Source of the DNA: Scleromatobacter sp038243995
Lineage (GTDB): Bacteria; Pseudomonadota; Gammaproteobacteria; Burkholderiales; Burkholderiaceae_C
Length of the DNA stretch: 64,000 bases
Assembly (NCBI GenBank): GCA_038243995.1
Contig: JBBRTV010000021.1
Span: 1-64,000, forward strand
Direction: 5' to 3'
The position numbers were made by a program, and so were the translations under genes. The notes under the pieces were generated by a model. The model saw only the letters and a list, made by a program, of their open reading frames with translations. It made no database searches and was not told the DNA's origin. Positions 8,276 to 16,458 of the stretch are shown piece after piece (positions within the stretch are counted from its first letter, which is position 1; the number at the start of each line of letters is the position of its first letter).

Positions 8276-8380
8276 GATCCCGATCCGCGGCGGCGCTCGC
8301 CACGGCTGTGAACTGAGTGATGCGGATTCCCGGGAGACCCGGCAGGCTGGGGTCTCACCACATCTCGGGCGGAGAAAATC

Positions 8381-8986
8381 TTGCAGACAACCATCATCGT
8401 TCAGGCCTTGCCGAGGCACGGGGCGGAAGAGCGTCTCCGCGAAATAGCTCGATCGTCCCCCTGGTTCGCTTCGGCGTTGCATGCCGTTCGGGAGCTGGAT
8501 CTTGCTTCGTGGTGTATCGGCGCGGGTGCAGTCCGCAACCTGGTCTGGGACTTCTTGCATGGCCACTCGACGCCCACGCACTTGCCTGATGTGGACGTGG
8601 CTTACTTCGACCCATCCGATTTGACACCGGAGCGCGATCAGGAACTTCAAGGTCGTCTGGTCGGTTCGCTGCCTGCCACACCGTGGGAAGTTACCAACCA
8701 GGCGGCTGTTCACCGTTGGTTCGAGGGATATTTCGGACATCCGGTTGAACCTCTGTGTTCGCTCCAGGAGGCCGTTGCCTCATGGCCGGAGTACGCCACT
8801 TCGGTGGGCCTGACGCTCAATCGCGACGATTCGATCGATGTCATCGCGCCGCATGGGCTCGACGATCTCTTCAACTGCGTGGTGCGTCGGAACCCGACAC
8901 GCGTCAGCATCGATACCTATCGCCGACGGATCGAGCAGAAGCAGTATTGGCTGCGCTGGCCGAAAGTCGCAATACTGACGGGCTAG
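8381..8986 (+). CDS. Nucleotidyltransferase-like protein (DUF925 type)
   Basis: 201 residues. It contains WCIGAGAVRNLVWDFLHG, then DVDVAYFDPSD, the G-G/A-x-R-N plus D-x-D pattern of the small nucleotidyltransferase-like family once called DUF925. WEVTNQAAVHRWF and LNRDDSIDVIAPHGLDDLFN follow the family order. The biochemical reaction is not established. I chose the TTG at 8381 because GGAGAAAA lies just upstream and the product then starts where the family does. Base composition is visibly less GC-rich than neighbouring genes, which suggests recent acquisition. It ends 22 bp from the convergent astacin gene. Confidence 0.8.
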   Translation: MQTTIIVQALPRHGAEERLREIARSSPWFASALHAVRELDLASWCIGAGAVRNLVWDFLHGHSTPTHLPDVDVAYFDPSDLTPERDQELQGRLVGSLPATPWEVTNQAAVHRWFEGYFGHPVEPLCSLQEAVASWPEYATSVGLTLNRDDSIDVIAPHGLDDLFNCVVRRNPTRVSIDTYRRRIEQKQYWLRWPKVAILTG

Positions 8987-9008
8987 TATTTCAGGTGGCA
9001 CTCGACCG

Positions 9009-11864
9009 TCATGATCCGGTGCCGCTCAAGGTCACCACCTGCGGGCTGTCGAATGCGCTGTCCAGCAACAACAGGCTCGCCGAGCGCGCGCCCTTGGCGG
9101 TGGGCGTGAACGTCACGGTCAGCGCGCATTGGGCCGATGCCGCCAGCGCCCCGGTGCAGTTGTTGGCGACCGTGAAGTCCCCGGCGTTGGCACCCGCCAG
9201 CGCCGGCGTGTAGAGCGCGGCGGTCGCGGCGCCGCCGTTGGTGAGCGTCACTGCCTGGGGCGGGCTGCCGGTGCCGACGTTCTGCTTCGCGAACGAGAGC
9301 CGGGCCACCGACGGAGAGACTTGCGGGAGTGCGCCCTTGGCGAGCACCGGGAAGGTGCGGAGCACGTAGTTCGAGCACGGCCAGCTGCCCGCAGGCACGT
9401 TGTCGACGCTGATCTCGACCCCTCCGGCCGACTTCAGCTGCGCGGCCGTCAGCTTGGTCTTGAGCGACGTCGCGGTTGCCTTCGTCGGCACGACGAAGGC
9501 GCCGTTGATGAACAGGCGCGTCGCGCTCGTGAAGCCGGTGCCGGTGATCGTCAGCGCCAGGCTTTTCGTGCCGACCGCCGCGAAGCCGGGTGCGAAGCCG
9601 GTCACCGCGAGTGGTGTCGCAGAGGTGTTGTAGCCCGCGACGACAAGGCGCTCGTCGCTCATGGTGATCACTTGCGGATGCGTCGCGCCGGACAGGTCCT
9701 GTTGCCAGCCGGAGAAGGTCCAGCCCGGCACAGGCATCTCGTCGAAGCTCACCGAAGAGCCCTGGTCGTAGAAATTGTCGACGGCGGCAGGCGTGGCGGT
9801 GACCGATCCGCCGCACCCCGGAGCGGCCCATGAAGCGAAGTTGAACTGCGTGCCGAAGTTCGCGGTGTAGGTCGTCGCCGTGCCGGTCGAGACGACGTCG
9901 TGCGCCAGCGCGCCGCCGTCGCTCCAGGTGGTCCATGGATAGCGGATCGACCAGCTGAACGGCAGCTGCGGATTGACCTCGATGGCCAGCGAATGCGTCG
10001 TGCCGGTCGACCAGTCGCCGTCGGCCGGGTAGTCGCTGCTCCAGTTGACGGGCCCGTAGTAGAAGGTTCCGTCGACCCACTGCCAGCGTCCGGTGGGGGC
10101 GGTACCGACGGTGATGTTCGGATGCGTCGTGAAGTAGGCCAGGACCCAGTCCGGATTGCGCGTCGTCTTCGGATTCAGGCTCGCCGGCTCGTATGCCGTG
10201 TAAGTACGGTAGGGGGTATATCCAGCCGTCCCGGTCGACCGCAGCGACACCGCGCCGCGCGCCGGGTAGTAGACGCCGGCGACACCCGGCAGGCTTTGCG
10301 GCGCAGGCGTGCCGGTGACAGTGCCGGCGCCCGTGGGATAGACGAAGGGCGCGAACGGCAGCATCTGCACGAAGTTCGCCTGGTAGACCGTCACCGCGGG
10401 TTTGGCGGCCGGCGCGGCCTCGAGGCCGTTGCCGGGTGCGATCGTGATCGTGTGCGACGCTGCGGTGGCATCGTTCCAGCGGCCGTAGACGTAGGCGTCG
10501 CCGCCCAGCGCCTGCGCATTCGCGGGCACGGCGAGCGTGTGCTGCGAGCCGAGCACGTAGGTGAAACTCTGCGGCGTCGTGACGGTCGCCCCGTCGACGA
10601 TCACCTGCAGGCCGGGCGGATTGCTGGTGATCGTGACCTTGCCCGGCGCCTGGCCGTAGAGCCGCTTGATCGCGTCGAGATCGCCCACCGACATCTGGTC
10701 AAGGTCGCTGAGCCGGATGCCGGCCGGAATCGTCTCCAGCGTCGGTTCGCCGTTCTTCGAGAACGCGAACGGGATGTAATGCATGATCGATTGATGGTCG
10801 TACAGGCCGAAGGTCTGCACGTCGCTTCGCTGCACGTCGAAGTTGCCGTTCTGCGTCTTGAGGATGTTGCCCGCGAGTATCGTGATGAACGCGTCGCGAT
10901 CGGGCCGCGACTGCTCGTGCCACAGGCCGGTCGCGTGGCCCATCTCGTGCAGCAGTGTCGCCTGGTTCACGAGGATGGAGCCGCCGATCACCTGGCGTAC
11001 GCCGGTGCGCCCGACCTGCGATTCGCCGGTGCCGCTCTGGTCGTTCGGGTCGAGCACGAAATCGACATAAGCGGTCTCCGTGCCGCGTGCGACGAACTGG
11101 ATCACGCCAGCGAGTTGCGCGTTGTACTGCGCGATCGCCGGCGCGACGTTGTCGTTGCCCTGGCTGATGACGTAGGGGATCTGCGCGACGCCGGCGACCT
11201 TGGGCCAGAACGACGCGCTGTCCGCGATGCCGATGCCCGAGTCGCCCGTCGGGGGCGGCGGGGACTTCGCGGCGCTCGCGGACGAGGCCAGCCAGCGGGC
11301 GTCGCCGAGATCGATGTCACCTTCGATGAAGGCGTGGCCGTGCCGCACGTCGACCGCCACGGTGCGGCCGTGCCAGGTCACCGCACGTTGCGGCGGTGCG
11401 GCATCGGCCGCGGCGTCGTCGACGCGTGTCACCGAGAGATAGCGCCGCGCTCCATGGCCTGCGGCGTCGTCGGCCGCGAGCGCCAGGAGGTTGCGCCCGG
11501 CCTGCAGCGGCACCGCCTGCATGCTCCAGTGGCGCAGACCCTGCGCGTCCGGCGCGCCGAGCGGCACGCGGCGCGCACCGCGGCTGGTCGAGTTGCGCAG
11601 CCACAGCGCGGTCGTGGCGCCCTGCAGCGTGCCCGCGATGGAAACGGTCGTGCCGTGCGTCAGCGTGGCGGGCAGGCTCGTCGGCCTGGTGACGGCAATG
11701 GCGAGGGCAGGCGTCGCCGGGTCAGGGTCGCTGCCCTCCGCGCTGGTCGCAAGCGCCAGCCCGATGGCGAGAACGCCGGCCGTGGCGCACGCAGGGACGA
11801 TGCGGCCGGCGCGATGCGCGCGACCCAGTCGCGCGCCAGGGCGCGCAGTGCGGATCTGACTCAT
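9009..11864 (-). CDS. Secreted astacin-type (M12A) zinc metalloprotease, multidomain
   Basis: 951 residues, predicted exported. A signal peptide lies at about 15-45 (RIVPACATAGVLAIGLALATSA). Residues about 65-180 look like a beta-rich presentation region. The catalytic domain is marked by HEMGHATGLWHEQSRPDRD from residue 306, the full astacin zinc signature, with the Met-turn SIMHY at Met361 and its Tyr363 ligand. Then come a PEGA-like segment (VTITSNPPGLQVIVDGATV, about 417-435), a long Tyr/Trp-rich beta region, a TIG/IPT-like stretch (LALTITGTGFTSATRLFING), and a final choice-of-anchor-like Ig fold ending VVTLSGTGS. No sorting signal or membrane anchor is visible at the C terminus. Start at 11864 follows GGAGGT. 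Substrate unknown. Confidence 0.88.
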   Translation of the reverse strand: MSQIRTARPGARLGRAHRAGRIVPACATAGVLAIGLALATSAEGSDPDPATPALAIAVTRPTSLPATLTHGTTVSIAGTLQGATTALWLRNSTSRGARRVPLGAPDAQGLRHWSMQAVPLQAGRNLLALAADDAAGHGARRYLSVTRVDDAAADAAPPQRAVTWHGRTVAVDVRHGHAFIEGDIDLGDARWLASSASAAKSPPPPTGDSGIGIADSASFWPKVAGVAQIPYVISQGNDNVAPAIAQYNAQLAGVIQFVARGTETAYVDFVLDPNDQSGTGESQVGRTGVRQVIGGSILVNQATLLHEMGHATGLWHEQSRPDRDAFITILAGNILKTQNGNFDVQRSDVQTFGLYDHQSIMHYIPFAFSKNGEPTLETIPAGIRLSDLDQMSVGDLDAIKRLYGQAPGKVTITSNPPGLQVIVDGATVTTPQSFTYVLGSQHTLAVPANAQALGGDAYVYGRWNDATAASHTITIAPGNGLEAAPAAKPAVTVYQANFVQMLPFAPFVYPTGAGTVTGTPAPQSLPGVAGVYYPARGAVSLRSTGTAGYTPYRTYTAYEPASLNPKTTRNPDWVLAYFTTHPNITVGTAPTGRWQWVDGTFYYGPVNWSSDYPADGDWSTGTTHSLAIEVNPQLPFSWSIRYPWTTWSDGGALAHDVVSTGTATTYTANFGTQFNFASWAAPGCGGSVTATPAAVDNFYDQGSSVSFDEMPVPGWTFSGWQQDLSGATHPQVITMSDERLVVAGYNTSATPLAVTGFAPGFAAVGTKSLALTITGTGFTSATRLFINGAFVVPTKATATSLKTKLTAAQLKSAGGVEISVDNVPAGSWPCSNYVLRTFPVLAKGALPQVSPSVARLSFAKQNVGTGSPPQAVTLTNGGAATAALYTPALAGANAGDFTVANNCTGALAASAQCALTVTFTPTAKGARSASLLLLDSAFDSPQVVTLSGTGS

Positions 11865-11913
11865 GGCACACCTCCATATTCTTGTGCCGTCGATGCTGCG
11901 ATGCGCCGCGCCG

Positions 11914-11936
11914 CGCGTCAAATCGATTTTGACGCG
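11914..11936. promoter_or_regulatory. 9-bp perfect inverted repeat upstream of the astacin gene
   Basis: CGCGTCAAA, 5-nt spacer TCGAT, TTTGACGCG. It lies 50 bp upstream of the protease start codon and has no T-tract on either strand, so an operator is more likely than a terminator. The regulator is not identified. Confidence 0.45.
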
Positions 11937-12115
11937 GCACGACAGGCCGTGCGATAGCCGGCGCGCGGCGTGATCTGGTTGCGCGGGAAGTCGGCCAGGC
12001 TCTCCAGCACGATCAGCGAGGCCTCGGGCGTGACGACGCTCAAGCGCTGCCCGAGAGACAGGATCGCGCGCGACGTCGGCCGGCCGGACACACCGCCCCG
12101 GCCGGACTGCGGCGT

Positions 12116-12652
12116 TCACCCCAGGAATGCGCCGACGACGCCGCCGGCGGCGATCAGCCAGATCGGGCCGATCTTGGTGCGCAGGCACAGCGCCACGGTC
12201 GCGGCGATCGTCGCCAGCAGCGTCGCGTCGCCGCGCGACGGCATGCCCAGGATCCAACCGGACGACAGCACGAGGCCCACCGTGAGTGGCGCCATGCCGT
12301 TGACGAAGGCCTGCACGCCGCGCGTCGTGCGGCGCGCCTCGCCCCAGCGGGCGGCCGCGAGGGTCAGCGTCGTCGACGGCAACAGGATGCCCAGCATCGT
12401 CACGCACATGCCCGGGAGCCCGGCGACGCCCCAGCCCAGCACGGCCACGAACAGCAGGTTCGGCCCCGGTGCGGCCTGGGCGATCGCGATCGAGGCGCTG
12501 AACTGCTCGTTGGTCATCCAGTGATGCTGCTCGACCAGGTAGCGGTGCATCTCCGGCGCCGTGCCGATCGCGCCGCCGATCGACAGCAGCGACAGCATCA
12601 GGAACTGCCCGAACAGGCCCCACCAGTCGCCGGCGGCCAGGGACGGCGTCAC
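12116..12652 (-). CDS. Chromate transporter, short-chain subunit (second half)
   Basis: 178 residues, about five or six membrane helices. LSIGGAIGTAPEMHRYLVE and AIAQAAPGPNLLFVAVLGW are the G-G-x-x-x-x-P and P-G-P-N motifs of one CHR domain. Full-length ChrA proteins carry two such domains; here they are separate genes, and the pair at 12652 and 13313 should form one heteromeric chromate/sulfate-type transporter. The start is GTG at 12652; the partner stops 58 bp upstream. Named from family similarity; the true substrate is not proven. Confidence 0.85.
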   Translation of the reverse strand: MTPSLAAGDWWGLFGQFLMLSLLSIGGAIGTAPEMHRYLVEQHHWMTNEQFSASIAIAQAAPGPNLLFVAVLGWGVAGLPGMCVTMLGILLPSTTLTLAAARWGEARRTTRGVQAFVNGMAPLTVGLVLSSGWILGMPSRGDATLLATIAATVALCLRTKIGPIWLIAAGGVVGAFLG

Positions 12653-12710
12653 GACGCCACGCCCCCCGGCGCCTTGCGCGGCGCCACGGGCGCGGGGAGG
12701 CCAGGCGTCG

Positions 12711-13313
12711 TCATCGCGCGAGCCGCCGCCAGGCCCAGGTGCAGGAAACGCATCCCAGCGCCGCGAGCACCCAGATCAGCGGCACGCGCGCGAGCGCGAT
12801 CGCGCCGAAGGTGAGCGCCGCGAAACCGAGCGCTGCCGTCATGCCGAGCGCATTGCGGCGCAGCGCCGGCAGCAGCTTGAGCCCGGTCGTGAAGATCAGC
12901 CCGGCCGCGACGGCACCCATGCCGCGCAGCGCGCCGGCGATGGTGGGATACGTCGCGAGATGGGTGTAGATCACCGTGAGGACGAGCACGACGCCCAGCG
13001 GCGCCGCGATCATCCCGCCGAGGGCCGCGACGCCCCCGCGCCAGCCGAACGCCCGATCGCCGAACATCAATGCGAGATTGACGACGTTCGGGCCCGGCAG
13101 CACCTGCGCGATCGACAGCAACTCGACGAACTGCTCGCGCGTCAGCCAGCGTTCGCGCTCGACGAGCTCGCGCTGCGCGATCGGCAGCACGCCGCCGAAG
13201 CCCTGGAGCGCGAGGCGGTTGAACACGCGAAACATCTCGCCCGGCGATTTCGGCGCGCGCGGGGCGCCGTCGTCGAGCAGGGAGTGCGCAGGCGCAGGAT
13301 CGTTCAGCGGCAT
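12711..13313 (-). CDS. Chromate transporter, short-chain subunit (first half)
   Basis: 200 residues with one CHR domain. After a hydrophilic start of about 25 residues come FNRLALQGFGGVLPIAQRE and SIAQVLPGPNVVNLALMFG, then about four more membrane helices ending AALGCVSCTWAWRRLAR. It is the upstream member of the two-gene chromate transporter and is read from the minus strand with the second half just downstream. The ATG at 13313 leaves 36 bp from the dehydrogenase gene, so all three may share a transcript. Confidence 0.85.
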   Translation of the reverse strand: MPLNDPAPAHSLLDDGAPRAPKSPGEMFRVFNRLALQGFGGVLPIAQRELVERERWLTREQFVELLSIAQVLPGPNVVNLALMFGDRAFGWRGGVAALGGMIAAPLGVVLVLTVIYTHLATYPTIAGALRGMGAVAAGLIFTTGLKLLPALRRNALGMTAALGFAALTFGAIALARVPLIWVLAALGCVSCTWAWRRLAR

Positions 13314-13349
13314 GGCGGGCGACGAGCGAGGCGCTGCGCGCGCCCGGCT

Positions 13350-14357
13350 TCAGCGGAGGACCTTCAAGGCCTCCGGATTGATGATGTTCGTCGGCGCACC
13401 GTTGATGAAGTTCACGACGTTGTCGAACGCGGCGCCGAAATAGGTTTCGTAGCTGCTCTGCTCGACGTAGCCGATGTGCGGCGTGCACACCGCGTTCTCG
13501 AGGCGCAGCAGCGGGTGGCCGGCCAGGATGGGTTCGCTCTCGAACACGTCGACCGCAGCCATGCCGGGCCGGCCGCGATTGAGCGCCGCGACGAGCGCGT
13601 TCTCCTCGAGCAGCTCGGCGCGCGACGTGTTGACGAACAGCGCCGTCGGCTTCATGTGGAGCAGGTCGACCAACGTGATCAGGTGGCGTGTCTCGTCGGT
13701 CAGGCGCAGGTGCATGCTGAGCACGTCGGCCCCGCTGAACAACTCCTCGCGCGATTCGACGGCCTTGTAGCCGTCGGCCACCGCGCGCGCGCACGATTCC
13801 GCCGACCCCCAGATCTTCACGTCCATGCCGAATGCCCGGCCGTAGCCCGCGACCAGCTTGCCGATGCGGCCGTAGCCCCAGATGCCGAGCGTCTTGCCAC
13901 GCAGGATCATGCCGACGCCGAAGTTGGGCGGCATGGAAGCCGCTTTCAGGCCGGATTGCTGCCAGGCGCCGTGCTTCAGGCTGCTGACGTACTGCGGCAG
14001 GCGCCGCATCGAGGCCATGATCAGGGCCCAGGTCAGCTCGGCCGGTGCATAGGGCTCGCCGACGCCTTCGGCCACCGCGATGCCCTGGTGCGTGCAGGCG
14101 TCGACGTCGATATGCTCGCCGACGCGGCCGGTCTGCGCGATCAGGCGCAGCTTGGGCAGCTTCTCGAGCAACTGGCGCGGGAAGCGCGTGCGCTCGCGGA
14201 TCAGCACCAGCACCTCGGCGTCGCGCAGGCGGATCGACAGTTGGCCGATGCCCTTGACGGTGTTCGTGAAGACCTTCGCGTTCAGGTCGCTGAGCTTGGC
14301 GGCGCACGGCAGCTTGCGTACGGCGTCCTGGTAGTCGTCGAGGATGATGATGTTCAC
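13350..14357 (-). CDS. D-isomer 2-hydroxyacid dehydrogenase, SerA/GhrA-like
   Basis: 335 residues. The NAD-binding domain carries LGIWGYGRIGKLVAGYGRAFG (G-x-G-x-x-G) in the middle. Catalytic residues appear in order: Arg in VNTSRAELL, Glu in VDVFESEPI and His in CTPHIGYV, as in the D-2-hydroxyacid dehydrogenase family. N-terminal part: LRLIAQTGRVGEHIDVDAC. Members reduce or oxidise small 2-keto/2-hydroxy acids; the sequence does not decide whether this one prefers glyoxylate, hydroxypyruvate or phosphoglycerate. It lies upstream of the chromate-transporter genes on the same strand. Confidence 0.88.
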   Translation of the reverse strand: MNIIILDDYQDAVRKLPCAAKLSDLNAKVFTNTVKGIGQLSIRLRDAEVLVLIRERTRFPRQLLEKLPKLRLIAQTGRVGEHIDVDACTHQGIAVAEGVGEPYAPAELTWALIMASMRRLPQYVSSLKHGAWQQSGLKAASMPPNFGVGMILRGKTLGIWGYGRIGKLVAGYGRAFGMDVKIWGSAESCARAVADGYKAVESREELFSGADVLSMHLRLTDETRHLITLVDLLHMKPTALFVNTSRAELLEENALVAALNRGRPGMAAVDVFESEPILAGHPLLRLENAVCTPHIGYVEQSSYETYFGAAFDNVVNFINGAPTNIINPEALKVLR

Positions 14358-14478
14358 CCGCCGATTGTGCCGGACGCATCGACGCTATTTCGTCTCCGGG
14401 ACAATGCTTTTCAATGCAACAAGGCTTGTCCGGCCGCTGTCGCACTCCCCGGGCGACGGCGGCACGCGTTCGGACTGC

Positions 14479-14913
14479 TCAGCTGATCGCGCCGGCGTTG
14501 CCGACCGAAGCGGACAATTGCCAGGATTCCGGCATCGATTGCAGCACGGTGACTTCCGGCAGGCCGAAGGCCGCCGGGAAGGTGCTGTCCAGGCTCTTGT
14601 AGAGCTCGGCGCGCAGCTTGCGCGTCGCCAGGTCGTCTTCGCGCAGCGTGGCGAGCAGGGGGCCGCGGATCAGCCACAGGTCGACGGGATCCTCGGCTGC
14701 GCGCACCTGGGCGCGCAGCCAGGCGCCCTTGCGATGCTCGAGATTCTCGACCGCGCGCAGGAACAGCTGTTTCATCTCGACGAAGGCGCGGCGGGCGGCG
14801 ATCCGCGCGGCGCGGTCGGCGGGCATGCCGGTGGGTTGCGGCAGTTCGCCGTCGTCGAGCGTGGAGTCCAGTTCGGCGAGGCTGAGCAGGTCGATGCGGT
14901 GCTTATTGGACAT
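14479..14913 (-). CDS. Uncharacterised protein, second of a tandem pair
   Basis: 144 residues, unrecognised. Begins MSNKHRIDLLSLAELDSTL. It is soluble, charged and probably helical, with a central DPVDLWLIRGPLLATLRED and then KLRAELYKSL. Its start overlaps the end of the upstream gene by 11 bp, so the two are probably translated together. A 'LRxELY' segment is shared with the upstream partner, hinting at a common fold or ancestry, though overall similarity is weak by eye. No function can be assigned. Confidence 0.72.
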   Translation of the reverse strand: MSNKHRIDLLSLAELDSTLDDGELPQPTGMPADRAARIAARRAFVEMKQLFLRAVENLEHRKGAWLRAQVRAAEDPVDLWLIRGPLLATLREDDLATRKLRAELYKSLDSTFPAAFGLPEVTVLQSMPESWQLSASVGNAGAIS

Positions 14914-15334
14914 CTGCGGCTTCCGTGGCGAGGCCACCCGTGCGTTGTGCCCGGGTCGGGAAATGCTGGTTGACGCGGGCGAGCCGGGTATCCGCCTCGC
15001 TCTGGTTGATACGTCGCGCGATCAGCGTGTAGAGCTCCGAGCGCAGGTGCCACAGCTCGCGCAGCGAGCGGGCGTGCTGCGCGCGGCGCAGCAGGTCGTT
15101 CGTGTCGAGGTCGACCAGGTCCGTCATCGAGACGACGAACTCGCTGCGTGCGCGCTCGAGCGGGGTGCGCAGCGCCGGGACGACCTCGGTGTCGTTGCCG
15201 ACCAGCCACCGCAGAGCCGCCGCCCACAGCGAATCGCGCGCCGGGAAGATGTCGGGCGGGCAGACGTTCATGCGCATCGTCGTCGGTGCGGCAGGCTTGC
15301 GGTGCAGGAGGCGGTGGAGGAGTGCGGTGCTCAT
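14903..15334 (-). CDS. Uncharacterised protein, first of a tandem pair
   Basis: 143 residues, unrecognised. Starts MSTALLHRLLHRKPAAPTTM. The central part TDLVDLDTNDLLRRAQHAR and WHLRSELYTLIARRINQ look helical and soluble. I chose the ATG at 15334 since the frame upstream has no coding character and crosses the terminator-like hairpin at 15408-15449. It overlaps the next gene by 11 bp. No signal peptide or membrane segment. The pair forms a two-gene unit between a dehydrogenase gene and btuF. Confidence 0.7.
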   Translation of the reverse strand: MSTALLHRLLHRKPAAPTTMRMNVCPPDIFPARDSLWAAALRWLVGNDTEVVPALRTPLERARSEFVVSMTDLVDLDTNDLLRRAQHARSLRELWHLRSELYTLIARRINQSEADTRLARVNQHFPTRAQRTGGLATEAADVQ

Positions 15335-15407
15335 GTTCTGGATTTCGGCTCGGCGGCGCCGAAACATGAGTTGATTGTTAGAAATTGCCACCATTCGTAA
15401 AGGTTGA

Positions 15408-15449
15408 AAAGACTGCTTCATCCCGACAGTTAACTGTCCGGTAAAGCAG
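15408..15449 (-). terminator. Hairpin after btuF with T-rich tail
   Basis: Read on the minus strand, CTGCTT (15449-15444) pairs with AAGCAG (15418-15413). Between them a perfect 14-bp palindrome GACAGTTAACTGTC occupies 15425-15438, and TCTTTTC follows the stem. This fits an intrinsic terminator for the btuF-nth transcript, lying 68 bp past the btuF stop. The central palindrome could alternatively be a protein site for the tandem gene pair downstream. Confidence 0.5.
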
Positions 15450-15516
15450 CGCATTCCTCTGGACGGCTCCGCAGCGCGTCCGGTCGTCGGCGACGCCGAC
15501 TCGTGCGGCGGCGAGA

Positions 15517-16458
15517 CTAACGCAGCGGCGAGGACTGCGGCGTCCCGTTGCGCGCGTGCTCGACCGCCTCGCACAGTTGGCGCGCGCCCGCCACGAAGCG
15601 CGGGCCGCTGCGGGCGATCAGGTCGCCGTCGATGCGCGCGAACGCGTGGTGCTTCGTGGCGCTGAGCTGCGCGAAGTCGGCCCAGCGACCAGGCCGCGCC
15701 GGCTCGCTCGGGCTGCCGCCCGTGACGACCAGCTCCGGATCACGTTGCACCGCCACCTCCCAGCTGACGGTCGCCGTCAGCGTGGGCAGCTCGGCGAACA
15801 CGTTGCGACCGCCGCAGGCGGCGATCGCGCTGGAGATCAGGTGCTGGCCGCTGAGGGTCATCAGCGGTGCATCCCAGAGCTGGAAGAACACCCGCACCGG
15901 GCGCCGGCCGGCATACTGCTTCTTCAGCGCGGCCCAGTCGGCCTCGATCGTCGCCGCGCTGGCGTCGGCCGCCGCGTCGGTGGCGGCGAGGCGGCCGATG
16001 TTGCGCAGCGTCGTGCCCAGGCCGTCGACATCGCGAATCTCGATCTCGTAGACCGGCCAGCCGAGCGAGCGCAGCTTGGACTTGGTGCGATCGGCCGTGC
16101 CGCTGCCCCAGACCAGGATCAGGTCCGGCCTGAGCCTGGAGAGCGACTCGTAGTCGACCGTGAACGCATCGCCGACGACGGGCTTCGCCAGGACGGCGGG
16201 CGGATAGTCGCTGTAGCGGCTGACCCCGACCACCGCGTCGCCCGCTCCTGCGGCGAACGCCAGCTCGGCCAGGTGCGGCGCCAGCGTGACGATGCGGCGC
16301 GCCGGATGGACGAGGACGACGGCGTTGCCGGCGTCGTCGACGACGCGCAGCGGCGCCGACGGCGTGCTCGCGGCACCGGGGGCGCCGGGGCCGGCGGCGA
16401 CGCAGGTCGCCAGGACGGCGAGCAGGGCGGCGACTATCCAGTGCAGCCGCCGGCTCAC
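15517..16458 (-). CDS. btuF: Periplasmic cobalamin-type ABC transporter binding protein
   Basis: 313 residues. The N-terminus RRLHWIVAALLAVLATCVAAG is a signal peptide. The rest is a type III (helical-backbone) solute-binding protein: RIVTLAPHLAELAFAAGAGD, VGVSRYSDYPPAV and PDLILVWGSGTA match BtuF proteins that deliver vitamin B12 to BtuCD. The GTG start overlaps the nth stop as GTGA. No BtuC or BtuD gene is nearby and no cobalamin riboswitch is visible, so the assignment to B12 rather than another chelate rests on family resemblance. Confidence 0.82.
   Translation of the reverse strand: MSRRLHWIVAALLAVLATCVAAGPGAPGAASTPSAPLRVVDDAGNAVVLVHPARRIVTLAPHLAELAFAAGAGDAVVGVSRYSDYPPAVLAKPVVGDAFTVDYESLSRLRPDLILVWGSGTADRTKSKLRSLGWPVYEIEIRDVDGLGTTLRNIGRLAATDAAADASAATIEADWAALKKQYAGRRPVRVFFQLWDAPLMTLSGQHLISSAIAACGGRNVFAELPTLTATVSWEVAVQRDPELVVTGGSPSEPARPGRWADFAQLSATKHHAFARIDGDLIARSGPRFVAGARQLCEAVEHARNGTPQSSPLR

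Noticed and set aside
12116..13313. The two chromate-transporter genes considered as one broken gene
   Set aside because: Each half is complete, with its own start, CHR motifs and spacing; paired short-chain transporters are a known form.
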